Counted from the stretch's first letter, positions 15,746 through 25,201 are shown. The stretch is DNA of 64,000 bases from CAYQEC01 sp964569015 (GCA_964569015.1 CAZMSN010000002.1:1-64000), one strand, 5' to 3'. Made by a program: numbers and translations. The notes: generated by a model not told the origin, from the letters alone.

Positions 15746-16719
15746 CCACACCCGACCCGACGCGCCGGCCCTCGCCCACGCTCGCGGTGGTCCTGGCTAC
15801 CACCGCTTCGGTGCTGTGGGCGTCGTCGCTGATCCTCATCAAGATCGGCCTCGAGGATCTCCCGCCCCTCACCTTTGCATCGACACGCTACGTGCTGGGG
15901 GCGGCGGTGCTCGCGATATTTCGCTGGGGGCGGGGCACGCCCCGGCCGGCCCCCATCCGGCCGGGAACGTGGGTCTCGCTCATCGCCCTGGGAATCCTGC
16001 TCTACGCCTGGGTGCCCGCAGTCATGTTCCTCGGCATCGACGAGATCGACGTTGTCACCTACAACTTCGTGTACCAGGCCGGGATCCCACTCCTACTGGC
16101 GTTCACAGCCGGCATCGTGCTGCGAGAGCCGACCTCGTGGTGGGAATGGGCTGGGGTGATCGTCGTGGTCGTCGGCACCTACGTGTTCTTCTTCGGGATC
16201 ACCCCAACCGGCACCCAGGCTACATCCGGAGTCTCCAACGGCTCAGAGGCGCTGGGCGTTTCACTGGCGGCGGCGGCAGCCGTCGGCGTCGCCGGCTCCA
16301 ATCTCCTCCAGCGTCGCATCATGCGCTCCGGCACGGTGACGAGCCTCGATGCGACCATGATCCCGATGGGATTGGGCAGCGTCACGCTGTTGATGGTGGC
16401 CTTGCACGTGGAATCCTTCCCGGCGATCGACGGCGTCGCCATCCTGCTGCTGCTGACCCTCGGGATCGTCAACACCGCCTTCGCCTTCACCATCTGGCAC
16501 TCCGCCATGCGCACACTCAATGCCCTCCATGCCGGCATCATCGCCTCGTCGCAGCTCGTCGTGGGAGCAGTGTTGGCCTGGTCGTTCCTCGACGAGGCCC
16601 TGCCGGCGAGGCGCATCGTCGGATCGCTCGCAGTCCTGGCCGGCATCGTCGTGGTCCACCTCTCGCAGGCGGGGGCACGACGGAAGCTTGCAGAGGAAAC
16701 GATGGCACCGCCGCCCTAG
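15742..16719 (+). CDS. EamA/DMT-family transporter
   Basis: 325 aa, GTG start overlapping the previous stop by 4 bases. Ten predicted membrane helices in two repeated EamA halves: SVLWASSLILIKIGLEDLPPLTFASTRY in the first and SNLLQRRI...TIWHSAMRTLNALHAGIIASSQLVVGAVLAW with LGERL-like FLDEALPARRIVG in the second. Such drug/metabolite transporters export small metabolites. Coupling with the nucleoside salvage fusion suggests nucleobases, nucleosides or related compounds, but this rests on position only. Confidence 0.88.
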   Translation: MTTPDPTRRPSPTLAVVLATTASVLWASSLILIKIGLEDLPPLTFASTRYVLGAAVLAIFRWGRGTPRPAPIRPGTWVSLIALGILLYAWVPAVMFLGIDEIDVVTYNFVYQAGIPLLLAFTAGIVLREPTSWWEWAGVIVVVVGTYVFFFGITPTGTQATSGVSNGSEALGVSLAAAAAVGVAGSNLLQRRIMRSGTVTSLDATMIPMGLGSVTLLMVALHVESFPAIDGVAILLLLTLGIVNTAFAFTIWHSAMRTLNALHAGIIASSQLVVGAVLAWSFLDEALPARRIVGSLAVLAGIVVVHLSQAGARRKLAEETMAPPP

Positions 16720-16771
16720 CCGGTGATCGTCGGGCTCGCCCAGGCGGCCACGACCGGCCATACTCGCTTCG

Positions 16772-17602
16772 ATGCAGGACCGCCCCGAATCCGTGGAGCT
16801 AGCCGACGACGATCTCGTCGCCGTCACCGACGCGTCCTCGACAGACACGATCTCGCCACCCCACGGCCGCCGCGTCGAGCGGCTCCAGATCGCGATCCTG
16901 GCGGCGCTGGCGGCAGTGCTCGCGCTCGTGGTCTACCTGACAATCGGACTGGCCGGCGCCAGATCCGATGTAGATGACCTGGAGAAGGAGATCGCAATCC
17001 TCCACGACGACATCGTCGATGCCGATGCGCGAGCGGCGGAGCTCGACCAGAGGCTCTCCGATCTCGACACCTGGCTCACCACCGTTCTCGGCTCCCCGCC
17101 TGCCGACGGCGATCTACCCCTGTTCGATGACACGACCAACGACCTCGCCGTGGCGGGCGCGATGACCCTCGCCACCATCGAGGGTACCGAGTACTACACG
17201 AGCGCCCAGGTGGCCTACGCCCCGGAATCCGGCACCGGTCGGGTGTGGCTGGTGTGGGCGCACTGGTGCCCGTATTGCCAGTCCCAGCTCCTGGAGTTGA
17301 CGCCCTGGTACACCGAGAATGCCGAGCGGTTCCCCCACGCCGAGCTCGTCACCGTCACCACCGCCATCGACGAGACGCTAAGCAATCCGTTGATCCCCTA
17401 CCTCGACGAATCGGCCTTCCCCTTCCCGGTCATCGTCGACTCGGACAACACGCTGGCATCCCGTTTCGGCCTGGCCGCCTTCCCGTTCTGGGTGGTGACC
17501 GACGGCGATGGCACGGTGTTGCTGCGCATCGCCGGACTCCTCGACATGGCTCAGGTGGAGGAGCTCTTCACCCATCTCGAGGATGTCGCCACCGGCGAGT
17601 AG
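16772..17602 (+). CDS. Membrane-anchored thioredoxin-fold protein (TlpA-like)
   Basis: 276 aa. An acidic cytoplasmic N-terminus, one membrane helix (about 39-61), a coiled-coil stalk (65-100) and an external thioredoxin-like domain (about 130-270) with active site WCPYC (C166, C169) and a cis-Pro-like FPFWVVTDGDGTVL. It probably acts as an extracytoplasmic disulfide reductase or isomerase. Coding continues from the preceding transporter with a 52-bp gap, and smpB converges 3 bp after its stop. Confidence 0.87.
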   Translation: MQDRPESVELADDDLVAVTDASSTDTISPPHGRRVERLQIAILAALAAVLALVVYLTIGLAGARSDVDDLEKEIAILHDDIVDADARAAELDQRLSDLDTWLTTVLGSPPADGDLPLFDDTTNDLAVAGAMTLATIEGTEYYTSAQVAYAPESGTGRVWLVWAHWCPYCQSQLLELTPWYTENAERFPHAELVTVTTAIDETLSNPLIPYLDESAFPFPVIVDSDNTLASRFGLAAFPFWVVTDGDGTVLLRIAGLLDMAQVEELFTHLEDVATGE

Positions 17603-17605
17603 GCG

Positions 17606-18070
17606 TCATCTTCGCCGGACGGCGCGATCCATCTCTCGACGCTCGGTCCGCTCTCTGATCTTCTGCCGCTTGTCGTACCTGCGGCGGCCCCGCGCCAGCG
17701 CCAGCTCCACCTTGGCCAGACCGTGTGAGAAGTAGATCGAGAGCGGCACCAGGGTGAGCCCGCCCTCGTTCACCTTGCCGATGAGCCTCTCGATCTCCTT
17801 GCGGTGCAGGAGCAGCTTGCGAGCCCTCTCTGGATCGTGGCCACCCTCGCGTGCAAAGCGATACGGAGCGATGTGCATGTGCTCGAGCCAGAGTTCCATG
17901 CCGCGGAAAGAGGCATAGGCATCCTTGATCTGGGCCTGGCCGTTACGCAGGCTCTTCACCTCCGAACCCAAGAGCACGATCCCGCACTCGAAGGTGTCGA
18001 GGATCTCGTAGTTGTGGCGGGCGCGCCGGTTTGATGCGACCACCTTGCGCCCGATCGATTCCGCCGCCAT
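17606..18070 (-). CDS. smpB: SsrA-binding protein SmpB
   Basis: 154 aa, normal length. Family features are ASNRRARHNYEILDTFECGIVLLGSEVKSLR, the KDAYA and LWLEHMHIAPY segments, RKLLLHRKEI and a basic C-terminal tail (RGRRRYDKRQKIRERTERREMDR) that enters the mRNA channel. It delivers tmRNA to stalled ribosomes; ssrA is 3.6 kb to the left. It follows the M23 hydrolase gene with an 8-bp gap, keeping the actinobacterial ftsE-ftsX-...-smpB order. Confidence 0.96.
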   Translation of the reverse strand: MAAESIGRKVVASNRRARHNYEILDTFECGIVLLGSEVKSLRNGQAQIKDAYASFRGMELWLEHMHIAPYRFAREGGHDPERARKLLLHRKEIERLIGKVNEGGLTLVPLSIYFSHGLAKVELALARGRRRYDKRQKIRERTERREMDRAVRRR

Positions 18071-18078
18071 CTCTCTCC

Positions 18079-19269
18079 CTACAGATACGGAGCCGGGTCG
18101 ACGGGCTTGCCATCGATGCGGACTTCAAAGTGCAGATGGGGTCCGGTCGACAAACCCGTCGACCCAACATAACCCACGGTCTGGCCGGCCGAGACCTGCT
18201 CTCCATAGACGACCGCGAAGCTCGAGAGGTGGGCAGACAGGGTCGACATGCCTCCCTCGTGATCGATGATCACGGTATTGCCATAGCCGCCGTAGGGCCC
18301 GGCGAAGATCACACGGCCGGCAGCGCCGGCAGCCACCGACTGCCCCCACGGAGCCTCCATGTCGACCCCGGTGTGCATACGAACGAAACCGAGAATCGGA
18401 TGCATTCTCAGGCCGAACGCCGAGGTGATCGGTCCCGGAACGGGCCGCACCAGGATGGATGGCGCAGTCCCTTCCCTGGAGGCTTCCTGGGCGATGAGCT
18501 GCTCGACGCGTTCCTGCTCCTTCTCGAGGCCGGCGAGTTCTCCTTCGAAGGTCGCGATCTCCGCATCCAGCGAATCGAGCCCCGAACGGAGAGCAGCGAC
18601 CTCGCTCTCGAGCACTGCGGCTTTCCGGAGGTGCTCGTCCTCCAGCTCCTCGAGCCGCGCCTCGATGGCCACGAGGGCCGCCACCTCGTCGGCGACCTCA
18701 CGCTCCTGCTGGGCGATCCGGTCACGCTCCCGCTGTTCCTGAGCCTGGAGCGACTCGTAGCGCCGGAGCGAACGATTGCCTCCCTCGGCGACGACGTTGA
18801 GGTACTCGAGGCCGACGAGCATCTCGGTGACCTCGGCAACGCCGAAGGCGACGTCCACCGAGGCCTGCCTCGAGCCCATGTACAGCTCCCGGGCCCAGTC
18901 GCGGGCCGCTTGTCGAGCGTCGCCCAGCTCGGTGCGGGTGGAGGCGAGCCGCTCGTACGTTGCCTGCAAGTCAGCCCGGATGTGGGCAAGCCGCGCCTCC
19001 CTGGCCGCTCTGTCGCTTTCCACCACCGCCAGAGCCTGACGTGCCGCTTGCAGGTCGGCGAGCTCGGCCGAGAGCCGATCTCGGGTCGAGACGATGCTGT
19101 TCACGAGTGCCGGCCGGGACGCATTGGCGTCGTCGATCTGGCCGGTCAATCCGTCGATGCGAGATCCCACGTCGGCGAGCTGTGCCTCGAGATCGGACGC
19201 CCCGGCCGGAGCGCCGGCGGCGATCAGCGCGAACACGATCAGGCCGGAGAGCAGGCGACACCGCGTCAC
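18079..19269 (-). CDS. FtsEX-associated M23 peptidoglycan hydrolase with coiled coil
   Basis: 396 aa from GTG 19269, chosen because it overlaps the ftsX stop as GTGA and opens a signal peptide (LLSGLIVFALIAAGAPAGA). Residues about 25-250 are a long coiled coil (LEAQLADVGSRIDGLTGQI; LEYLNVVAEGGN hinge). Residues about 280-396 are a LytM/M23 zinc peptidase with all metal ligands visible: HTGVD, the SAHLSS histidine and HLHFEV. In the EnvC/RipC arrangement FtsEX controls such a coiled-coil protein at the septum. Unlike E. coli EnvC, the active site here is intact, so it may cut peptidoglycan itself. Confidence 0.9.
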   Translation of the reverse strand: MTRCRLLSGLIVFALIAAGAPAGASDLEAQLADVGSRIDGLTGQIDDANASRPALVNSIVSTRDRLSAELADLQAARQALAVVESDRAAREARLAHIRADLQATYERLASTRTELGDARQAARDWARELYMGSRQASVDVAFGVAEVTEMLVGLEYLNVVAEGGNRSLRRYESLQAQEQRERDRIAQQEREVADEVAALVAIEARLEELEDEHLRKAAVLESEVAALRSGLDSLDAEIATFEGELAGLEKEQERVEQLIAQEASREGTAPSILVRPVPGPITSAFGLRMHPILGFVRMHTGVDMEAPWGQSVAAGAAGRVIFAGPYGGYGNTVIIDHEGGMSTLSAHLSSFAVVYGEQVSAGQTVGYVGSTGLSTGPHLHFEVRIDGKPVDPAPYL

Positions 19270-20141
19270 GATCGGACGTAGCGGTGGACAGCGAGGCTCA
19301 GGCTGCTTCCGGCAAAGCCAACGACCGCACCGAACACCACGACGAGGACTCCCCGGCGCACCAGAAAGGCGGAATCGATGGCCAGATTGATGAACTCGGG
19401 GAGCGCCTCGAGGCGATCCCGTGCCAGGTTGTAGAGGCCGGTCACCGCCGCCACGGCGAGTCCGGCACCCACGATGCCCTCGATCACCCCCTCGATGAGG
19501 AACGGGGTCCGTATAAACCAACTGGAGGCCCCCACGAGGCGCATGATCTCGAGCTCCTCACGCCGGGCGTAGATCGCCATGTGGATGGTGTTGGCGATGA
19601 GAGCGACGGCGGCTGCGCCCAGGGCAAGCGCCAGCACCCAGAAGAACACCCTCAAGCCGTCTCTGATGGCGGCGATCTGCTGTACCGCGTCTGCCGCCGA
19701 CGCCACGTGGAAGACACCCGGGGAGTTCTGAAGACGTCCCTCGATCGCGACGTAGTCGTTGAGATCGACGGGCCGCACTCGCAACGACGCCGGGGCGAGC
19801 GAAGGATTGTCCTCGAACGTTCGCCGCGCCGCACCGGTGAGCAGTACGAGCGCCTCCTCACCGGCCTCGGCCTTCGACATGAAGAAGACCTCTTCGACTT
19901 CCTCCCAGCTCTGCACGGTTGCCATCAGCTCGTCGACGTCGCGAAAGTCGTCGCTCAGGAAGGCGATCACCCGAACGTCCTCGGACCACTGCATGGTGTT
20001 GATCCGGGCGATCTCGCCGAAAACCAGCGTTCCGAAGGTCAGGAACAGCGAGATGAAGACGGCCACCACCGCTCCGAGCACGACCAGGCCGTTGCGGCGG
20101 ATGTTGTTGAGGGCTTCGCCAAGAACGTACTGAACGCGCAT
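19266..20141 (-). CDS. ftsX: Cell division protein FtsX
   Basis: 291 aa. Four membrane helices with the large extracellular loop after the first (about 45-165) and the C-terminal MacB-like core: IYARREELEIMRLVGASSWFIRTPFLIEGVIEGIVGA. It transmits FtsE ATPase cycles to the periplasmic hydrolase. The start overlaps the ftsE stop by one base and the stop overlaps the next gene, so ftsE-ftsX-M23 are translationally coupled. Confidence 0.94.
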   Translation of the reverse strand: MRVQYVLGEALNNIRRNGLVVLGAVVAVFISLFLTFGTLVFGEIARINTMQWSEDVRVIAFLSDDFRDVDELMATVQSWEEVEEVFFMSKAEAGEEALVLLTGAARRTFEDNPSLAPASLRVRPVDLNDYVAIEGRLQNSPGVFHVASAADAVQQIAAIRDGLRVFFWVLALALGAAAVALIANTIHMAIYARREELEIMRLVGASSWFIRTPFLIEGVIEGIVGAGLAVAAVTGLYNLARDRLEALPEFINLAIDSAFLVRRGVLVVVFGAVVGFAGSSLSLAVHRYVRS

Positions 20142-21234
20142 CAGCCCTGGTCCTCTTCGTCGGACGTCGTGTCCCCGGTCGAAGGTTCTCCAGCAGCCGG
20201 TGCCTCACCCTCGGCCGGTGCCTCACCCTCGGCCGNNNNNNNNNNNNNNNNNNNNNNNNNNNNNNNNNNNNNNNNNNNNNNNNNNNNNNNNNNNNNNNNN
20301 NNNNNNNNNNNNNNNNNNNNNNNNNNNNNNNNNNNGCCGGTGCCTCACCCTCGGCCGGTGCCTCACCCTCGGCCGAGCCTTCCTCCTGTGACGCGGCATC
20401 GGCACCTGTGCCCTCCGCCGAGTCGACCCTGACAGCCTCGCCATCGAGGAGAACGGCCTCCTCGTCGACGACCGTGCCCACGTCATCGGGCACCTCGGCC
20501 ACGACCTCTTCCACCTCTTCGCTGGGCTGCTCGGCGGGTCCGGGTCGCTCGAGGTGCCGCTCGTACACTCCCCGGCTCTGATCGCGCACCACACGGCCCC
20601 GGTCGAGCTGCACGACCCGGCGCCTCATCGCATCGACGATGGCGTGGTCATGGGTCGCCATCACGACCGTGGTCCCGGTGCGATTGATGCGATCGAGGAT
20701 CCGCATGATGCCCACCGACGTCGCCGGATCGAGGTTCCCGGTCGGCTCGTCGGCGAAGACAATGAGGGGACGGTTCACGAACGCCCGGGCGACCGAGACA
20801 CGCTGCTGCTCGCCACCCGAAAGCTGACGGGGATAGCGGTCGGCTTTGGCGGACAGCCCCACCAGCTTGAGGACCTGGGGCACCTGATTGCGCACGACGT
20901 TGCGGGGGCGCCCGGTGACTTCGAGGGCAAACGCCACGTTCTCGTACACGGTCTTGTGCGGCAGCAGTTTGAAGTCCTGGAACACCGTGCCGATCGAGCG
21001 CCGCAGATGCGGCACCTTCCAGGACGGGAGATCGGAAGCATGCTTGCCGGCGACCCAGATGTCACCGTTGGTGGGGCGTTCCTCACGCATCATGAGCCGA
21101 ATGAGCGTGGACTTGCCAGAGCCCGACGGGCCGACGAGGAAGACGAACTCACCCTTGGCGATATCGAGGCTCACGTCTTTGGCGGCCACGACGCTGCCGT
21201 CGTAGACCTTCGTGACGTTCTGGAGACGGATCAT
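20141..21234 (-). CDS. ftsE: Cell division ATPase FtsE with repetitive acidic tail, interrupted by gap
   Basis: The N-terminal 220 residues are FtsE: Walker A GPSGSGKST (35-43), Q-loop FQDFKLLPHKTVYENVAFALEV, signature LSGGEQQR, Walker B IVFADEPTGNLDP and MATHDHAIVDAM. A 75+ residue acidic tail follows, absent from usual FtsE (about 220-230 aa), ending in 18-bp units coding AEGEAP that run into the 100-N gap. After the gap the right frame reads AEGEAPAAGEPSTGDTTSDE and stops at 20141-20143, one base into ftsX. The known bases (994) do not keep frame with 100 N, so the gap length is nominal. Identity is certain, total length is not. Confidence 0.9.
20236..20335. other. Assembly gap (100 N) in the ftsE repeat
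   Basis: Exactly 100 N, flanked on both sides by the same 18-bp repeat. The round number and the frame mismatch across it show a placeholder for an unresolved tandem repeat, whose true length should leave remainder 2 when divided by 3. Confidence 0.95.
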
Positions 21235-21351
21235 GGATTTCCCTCAGAACACGAAACGTGCGATGACGCTCGTGATTCGCTTGTCGGGGCCCCTCCGCCG
21301 CCGGCCAGCATGCTACCCCTCAGGGGAACGTAGACAAAGCTTCGTCGCCGG

Positions 21352-22462
21352 TCACTCGGCCTGCTCAGATCGCCGCCAGTGCAGGTAGGCGTCGATGAAG
21401 CCGTCGAGGTCACCGTCGAGCACGCCTTGGACGTTGCCGACCTCGAGATCGGTCCGGAGATCCTTGACGAGCTGGTAGGGCTGAAGCACGTAGGAGCGGA
21501 TCTGGCGACCCCATCCCGCCTCGGTCTGCTCTCCGCGGATGGCATCCACCTTCTCGAGCTGCTGGAGGCGGGCCCGCTCCGCCAGCCGAGCCGCCAGGAG
21601 CTGCATAGCACGCGCCCGATTCTGGATCTGAGACCGCTCCGCCTGACAGCTGACAACGACCCCGGACGGATCGTGCGTGATACGGACCGCCGAATCGGTG
21701 ACGTTGACGTGCTGTCCGCCGGCGCCTTGGGAGCGGAATGTCTCCACGCGGAGGTCGTCGGGGTCGATCTCGACACTCTCGACCTCGACCTCCGGTATCA
21801 CGTCGACCCCGGCGAACGAGGTGTGGCGGCGTGACGCGGCGTCGAACGGGCTGATACGCACCAGCCGGTGCACCCCACGCTCTCCCTCGAAGGTCGCGTA
21901 TGCGTAGTCGCCGCGCACGGTGAGCGTCGCCGACTTGATCCCTGCCTCGTCTCCCGGCTGGATCTCGTCGATCTCGACGTCGAACGAAGTCCGCTCCAGG
22001 TAGCGAACGTACATGCGCAACAGCATCTCGGCCCAGTCCTGGGCATCGACGCCCCCCGCCCCGGCGTGCACGCTCACGATGGCGGTGTGATCGTCGTACT
22101 CACCGAAGAACAGCGTTTCGCGTTCCAGATCACTGAGATTCGACTCGATGGAGACCAGCTCGTCGGCAATCTCGCTCATCGATGCCGCATCGTCCTCCTC
22201 CTGAGCCATCTCGAGCAGGACCCCGGCATCATCGAGAGCCGCGGCGAGCTGGTCGACCCGTGTGATCGTGGTCTCGTAGCGAGCCAGCTTCCTGGTGACG
22301 GCGCGGGCCCGATTCTGGTCGTCCCAGAGATCGGGGACAGAAACGGACTTCCTCAGCTCATCGAGCGCGGCGGTCTTGCCTTCGACGTCAAAGGAACCTC
22401 CTGGCATCATCGAGCCGGGAGCGGAGCTCCTCGAGGAGGGCGCGAGGGTCGGTGTCGTTCAT
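21352..22462 (-). CDS. prfB: Peptide chain release factor 2 with programmed +1 frameshift
   Basis: 369 aa after frameshifting. Translation starts at ATG 22462 (MNDTDPRALLEELRSRLDDA RRFL), meets in-frame UGA at 22390-22388, and shifts +1 on CUU U to continue DVEGKTAALDELRK. RF2 marks are the stop-recognition motif SPF (RISPFDAASRR), and GGQ in SQGAGGQHVN for peptide release. Decoding UGA/UAA by RF2 and self-limiting its own frameshift is the known autoregulation. It follows secA with a 42-bp gap, so the two are probably cotranscribed. The second frame alone, beginning MMPGG, would miss the N-terminal helix. Confidence 0.94.
22387..22402 (-). promoter_or_regulatory. prfB +1 frameshift site
   Basis: On the minus strand it reads AGGAGGTTCCTTTGAC: a Shine-Dalgarno-like AGGAGG, 3 nt, then the slippery CUU UGA C. 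This has the same layout and spacing as the classical E. coli RF2 recoding site, with a perfect rather than partial SD. Confidence 0.94.
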
Positions 22463-22504
22463 GGCAGGCAGGCTACCCCTGCCGCGTCTCAGGGACGAGC
22501 GGAG

Positions 22505-25147
22505 TCACGTCGTGAGCTGCTCGGCGCCGGGTCTGCCGTGACAGTGCTTGTACTTCTTGCCCGAGCCGCACGGACACGGCTCGTTCCGCCCTACTTTGCC
22601 TGCGCTGCGCACCGGCCGGTGTGGCACGGTCGGCCCCGACGTCTGCACCACCTTCGGCGCAGGCGGCGCCTCCTTCTTGACCACCTGGACGTGATACATG
22701 TACCGAAGGGTGTCGAGCTTGACCGAGTCCACCATCTCCGAGAAGAGATCGAAGCCCTCTCGCTGGTACTCGACGAGCGGGTCCTTCTGTCCCATCGCCC
22801 TCAGCCCGATCCCGGATCGCAGGTAATCCATCTCGGCGAGGTGCTCTCGCCACTTGTTGTCGATGATCGACATGGCAACCGTACGCTCGAGACGGCGCAT
22901 CACGTCGACCTCGATCTCCTCCTCGCGGGCCGCGTAGAGGGTTTCAGCCTCGTCCTGAAAGGCTTCGATCACCTCGAGCTCGTCGAGGTCCTCCGGATGA
23001 TCGAAGGCACCCCGGGTGAGTGTCGATCCATCGATGACAACCATGCGCGCCGAGAGGTCGTCCCAGTCCCAGTCCTCCGGGTCGTGGCCGTCGGTCATTT
23101 CGAGCACCTGGCTCTCGACGATCTCGTCGCGCCACTGCTCGATCAGCTCGTGGGTGCCGTCGCCAAGCAGGATCTGATTCCGCCACTTGTAGACGATCTC
23201 CCGCTGGGTGTTCATCACCTCGTCGTACTTGAGCACGTTCTTGCGGATCTCGAAGTTCTGCGCCTCGACCTGCGACTGGGCGCGCTCGATGGCGCGGGAA
23301 ACCATCTTGTGCTCGATGGGGACATCGCGAGGGATTCTGAGACGGTTCATGATCGACGCCACCCGCTCGTTGGCGAATCGGCGCATCAGATCGTCTCCGA
23401 GCGACAGATAGAAACGAGACTCGCCGGGATCACCCTGACGACCCGACCGGCCGCGCAGCTGATTGTCGATCCGGCGCGACTCGTGCCGCTCGGTGCCGAG
23501 CACGTACAGACCCCCCAACTCGAGGATCTTCTCCCGCCCGATCGCAGCCTCCGCCTCGAAGCGCTCGAGCGCCGCGGCGTACTCCTCGGCGTACTCATCC
23601 GACTCGGGCTCGATTCCCCGCTTGCGCATCTCCGCCTTGGCGAGGTCCTCGGCATTGCCGCCGAGTCTGATGTCGACGCCTCGGCCGGCCATGTTGGTCG
23701 CAACGGTCACCGCACCGAATCGGCCTGCCTGGGCGATGATGTTCCCCTCACGCTCGTGATGCTTGGCGTTGAGGACTTCGTGATGAATCCCGCGGCGCTT
23801 GAGGTACTCCGCGAGTCGCTCGGATTTCTCAATCGAGATCGTGCCGACGAGCACGGGCTGGCCCGCCTCGTTGCGGGCCGTGATGTCCTCGACCAGCGCA
23901 TCGAACTTGGCGTCCTCGTCGATATACACGAGATCGGCCTTGTCGTCACGCGCAACCGGCTCGTTGGTGGGGATCTCGACGACCTCGAGCCTGTAAATCT
24001 CTGCGAACTCCCCCGCTTCGGTGGCTGCGGTGCCAGTCATGCCCGCCAGCTTCTCGTACATCCGGAAGTAGTTCTGGAGGGTGACCGTGGCGAGCGTCTG
24101 GTTCTCCTCCTTGATCTTCACTCCCTCCTTGGCCTCGATCCCTTGGTGGAGGCCCTCCGAGTAGCGCCTCCCCTCCAGGACCCGGCCGGTAAACTCGTCG
24201 ACGATCTTGATCTCGCCGTTCTTGATCAGGTAATCGACGTCGCGCTGGTAGAGCTCCTTGGACTTGAGGGCGACATCGAGGTGGTGGATCAGGTCGACGT
24301 TGGCGAAGTCGTACATGTTGTCGACGCCGAGGATCTGCTCGACACGATGCACACCCTCCTCGGTGGTGATCACCTGTCGCTTCTTCTCGTCGACCTCATA
24401 GTGGATGCCGGCTTGGAGGCGAGCCGCGATACGGGAGAAGTCTCGGTACCACTTGCCGGTCTCTCCCACCCGACCGCTGATGATCAGCGGCGTCCGCGCC
24501 TCGTCGACCAAGATCGAATCGACCTCATCGACGATGGCAAAGGCATGACCTCGCTGGACCATGTCCTCCGGCCGCATCGACATGTTGTCGCGCAGGTAGT
24601 CGAAGCCGTACTCGTTGTTGGTCCCGTAAGTGATATCGGCGGCGTAGGCAGGGCGACGCTCGGCGGGGGTCATGTCGGCTTGGATCAGCCCTACCTCGAG
24701 CCCCAGGAAACGGTGAATGCTGCCCATCCACTCGGCGTCACGCCTCGCCAGGTAGTCGTTGACCGTGACGAGGTGCACACCTGCTCCGCCGAGCCCGTTC
24801 AAGTACGAGGGCATGGTCGCCACGAGGGTCTTGCCCTCACCGGTCTTCATCTCAGCGATCATGCCACGGTGGAGGGCTCCGGCGCCGATGACCTGGACGT
24901 CGAAATGACGTTGGCCGAGCACCCGCCTTGCGGCTTCGCGCACAGCCGCGAATGCCTCGCTCTCGAGGTCGTCGAGGGTCTCGCCGGCATCAAGCCGCTC
25001 TCGGAACTCGACGGTCTTCGCCCGTAGCTCGGCGTCGCTCAACGCCTCATACTCGGGCTCCAATGCGTTGACGCAGCCGACCAGCTGCTCGAGTTCCTTC
25101 AGCCGCTTGCCCTCCCCGATTCTGAGGACCTTGCTGAAGATGGACAT
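22505..25147 (-). CDS. secA: Preprotein translocase ATPase SecA
   Basis: 880 aa, the usual length. N-terminal MSIFSKVLRIGEGKRLKELE, Walker A MKTGEGKTLVA, DEVDSILVDEARTPLIISG, a crosslinking domain, motif VATNMAGRGVDIRLGG, RGRSGRQGDPG, and a C-terminal zinc SEC-C motif (GRNEPCPCGSGKKYKHCHG) preceded by a Pro-rich linker. It drives post-translational export through SecYEG. It sits between the HD-GYP gene and prfB; secA follows hpf in many actinomycetes, but here three signalling genes intervene. Confidence 0.97.
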   Translation of the reverse strand: MSIFSKVLRIGEGKRLKELEQLVGCVNALEPEYEALSDAELRAKTVEFRERLDAGETLDDLESEAFAAVREAARRVLGQRHFDVQVIGAGALHRGMIAEMKTGEGKTLVATMPSYLNGLGGAGVHLVTVNDYLARRDAEWMGSIHRFLGLEVGLIQADMTPAERRPAYAADITYGTNNEYGFDYLRDNMSMRPEDMVQRGHAFAIVDEVDSILVDEARTPLIISGRVGETGKWYRDFSRIAARLQAGIHYEVDEKKRQVITTEEGVHRVEQILGVDNMYDFANVDLIHHLDVALKSKELYQRDVDYLIKNGEIKIVDEFTGRVLEGRRYSEGLHQGIEAKEGVKIKEENQTLATVTLQNYFRMYEKLAGMTGTAATEAGEFAEIYRLEVVEIPTNEPVARDDKADLVYIDEDAKFDALVEDITARNEAGQPVLVGTISIEKSERLAEYLKRRGIHHEVLNAKHHEREGNIIAQAGRFGAVTVATNMAGRGVDIRLGGNAEDLAKAEMRKRGIEPESDEYAEEYAAALERFEAEAAIGREKILELGGLYVLGTERHESRRIDNQLRGRSGRQGDPGESRFYLSLGDDLMRRFANERVASIMNRLRIPRDVPIEHKMVSRAIERAQSQVEAQNFEIRKNVLKYDEVMNTQREIVYKWRNQILLGDGTHELIEQWRDEIVESQVLEMTDGHDPEDWDWDDLSARMVVIDGSTLTRGAFDHPEDLDELEVIEAFQDEAETLYAAREEEIEVDVMRRLERTVAMSIIDNKWREHLAEMDYLRSGIGLRAMGQKDPLVEYQREGFDLFSEMVDSVKLDTLRYMYHVQVVKKEAPPAPKVVQTSGPTVPHRPVRSAGKVGRNEPCPCGSGKKYKHCHGRPGAEQLTT

Positions 25148-25201
25148 GGGGCACTCATACTAGAGGGACGTGGCCGTACCCACGGTCGCGCCGCCCTCAG
25201 A

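Noticed and set aside
19858..20235. Continuation of ftsE in the frame given by the 100-N gap
   Set aside because: That frame yields an Arg/Pro-rich product overlapping ftsX; the other frame resumes AEGEAP and ends exactly at the ftsX start.
18960..20432. Plus-strand open frame running through the N gap
   Set aside because: It is antisense to ftsX and the M23 gene and is kept open only by the unknown bases.
22295..25027. A 910-codon open frame on the plus strand opposite secA
   Set aside because: It is the mirror of secA and prfB coding in GC-rich DNA; its product is repetitive in His/Val/Leu/Asp with no domain.
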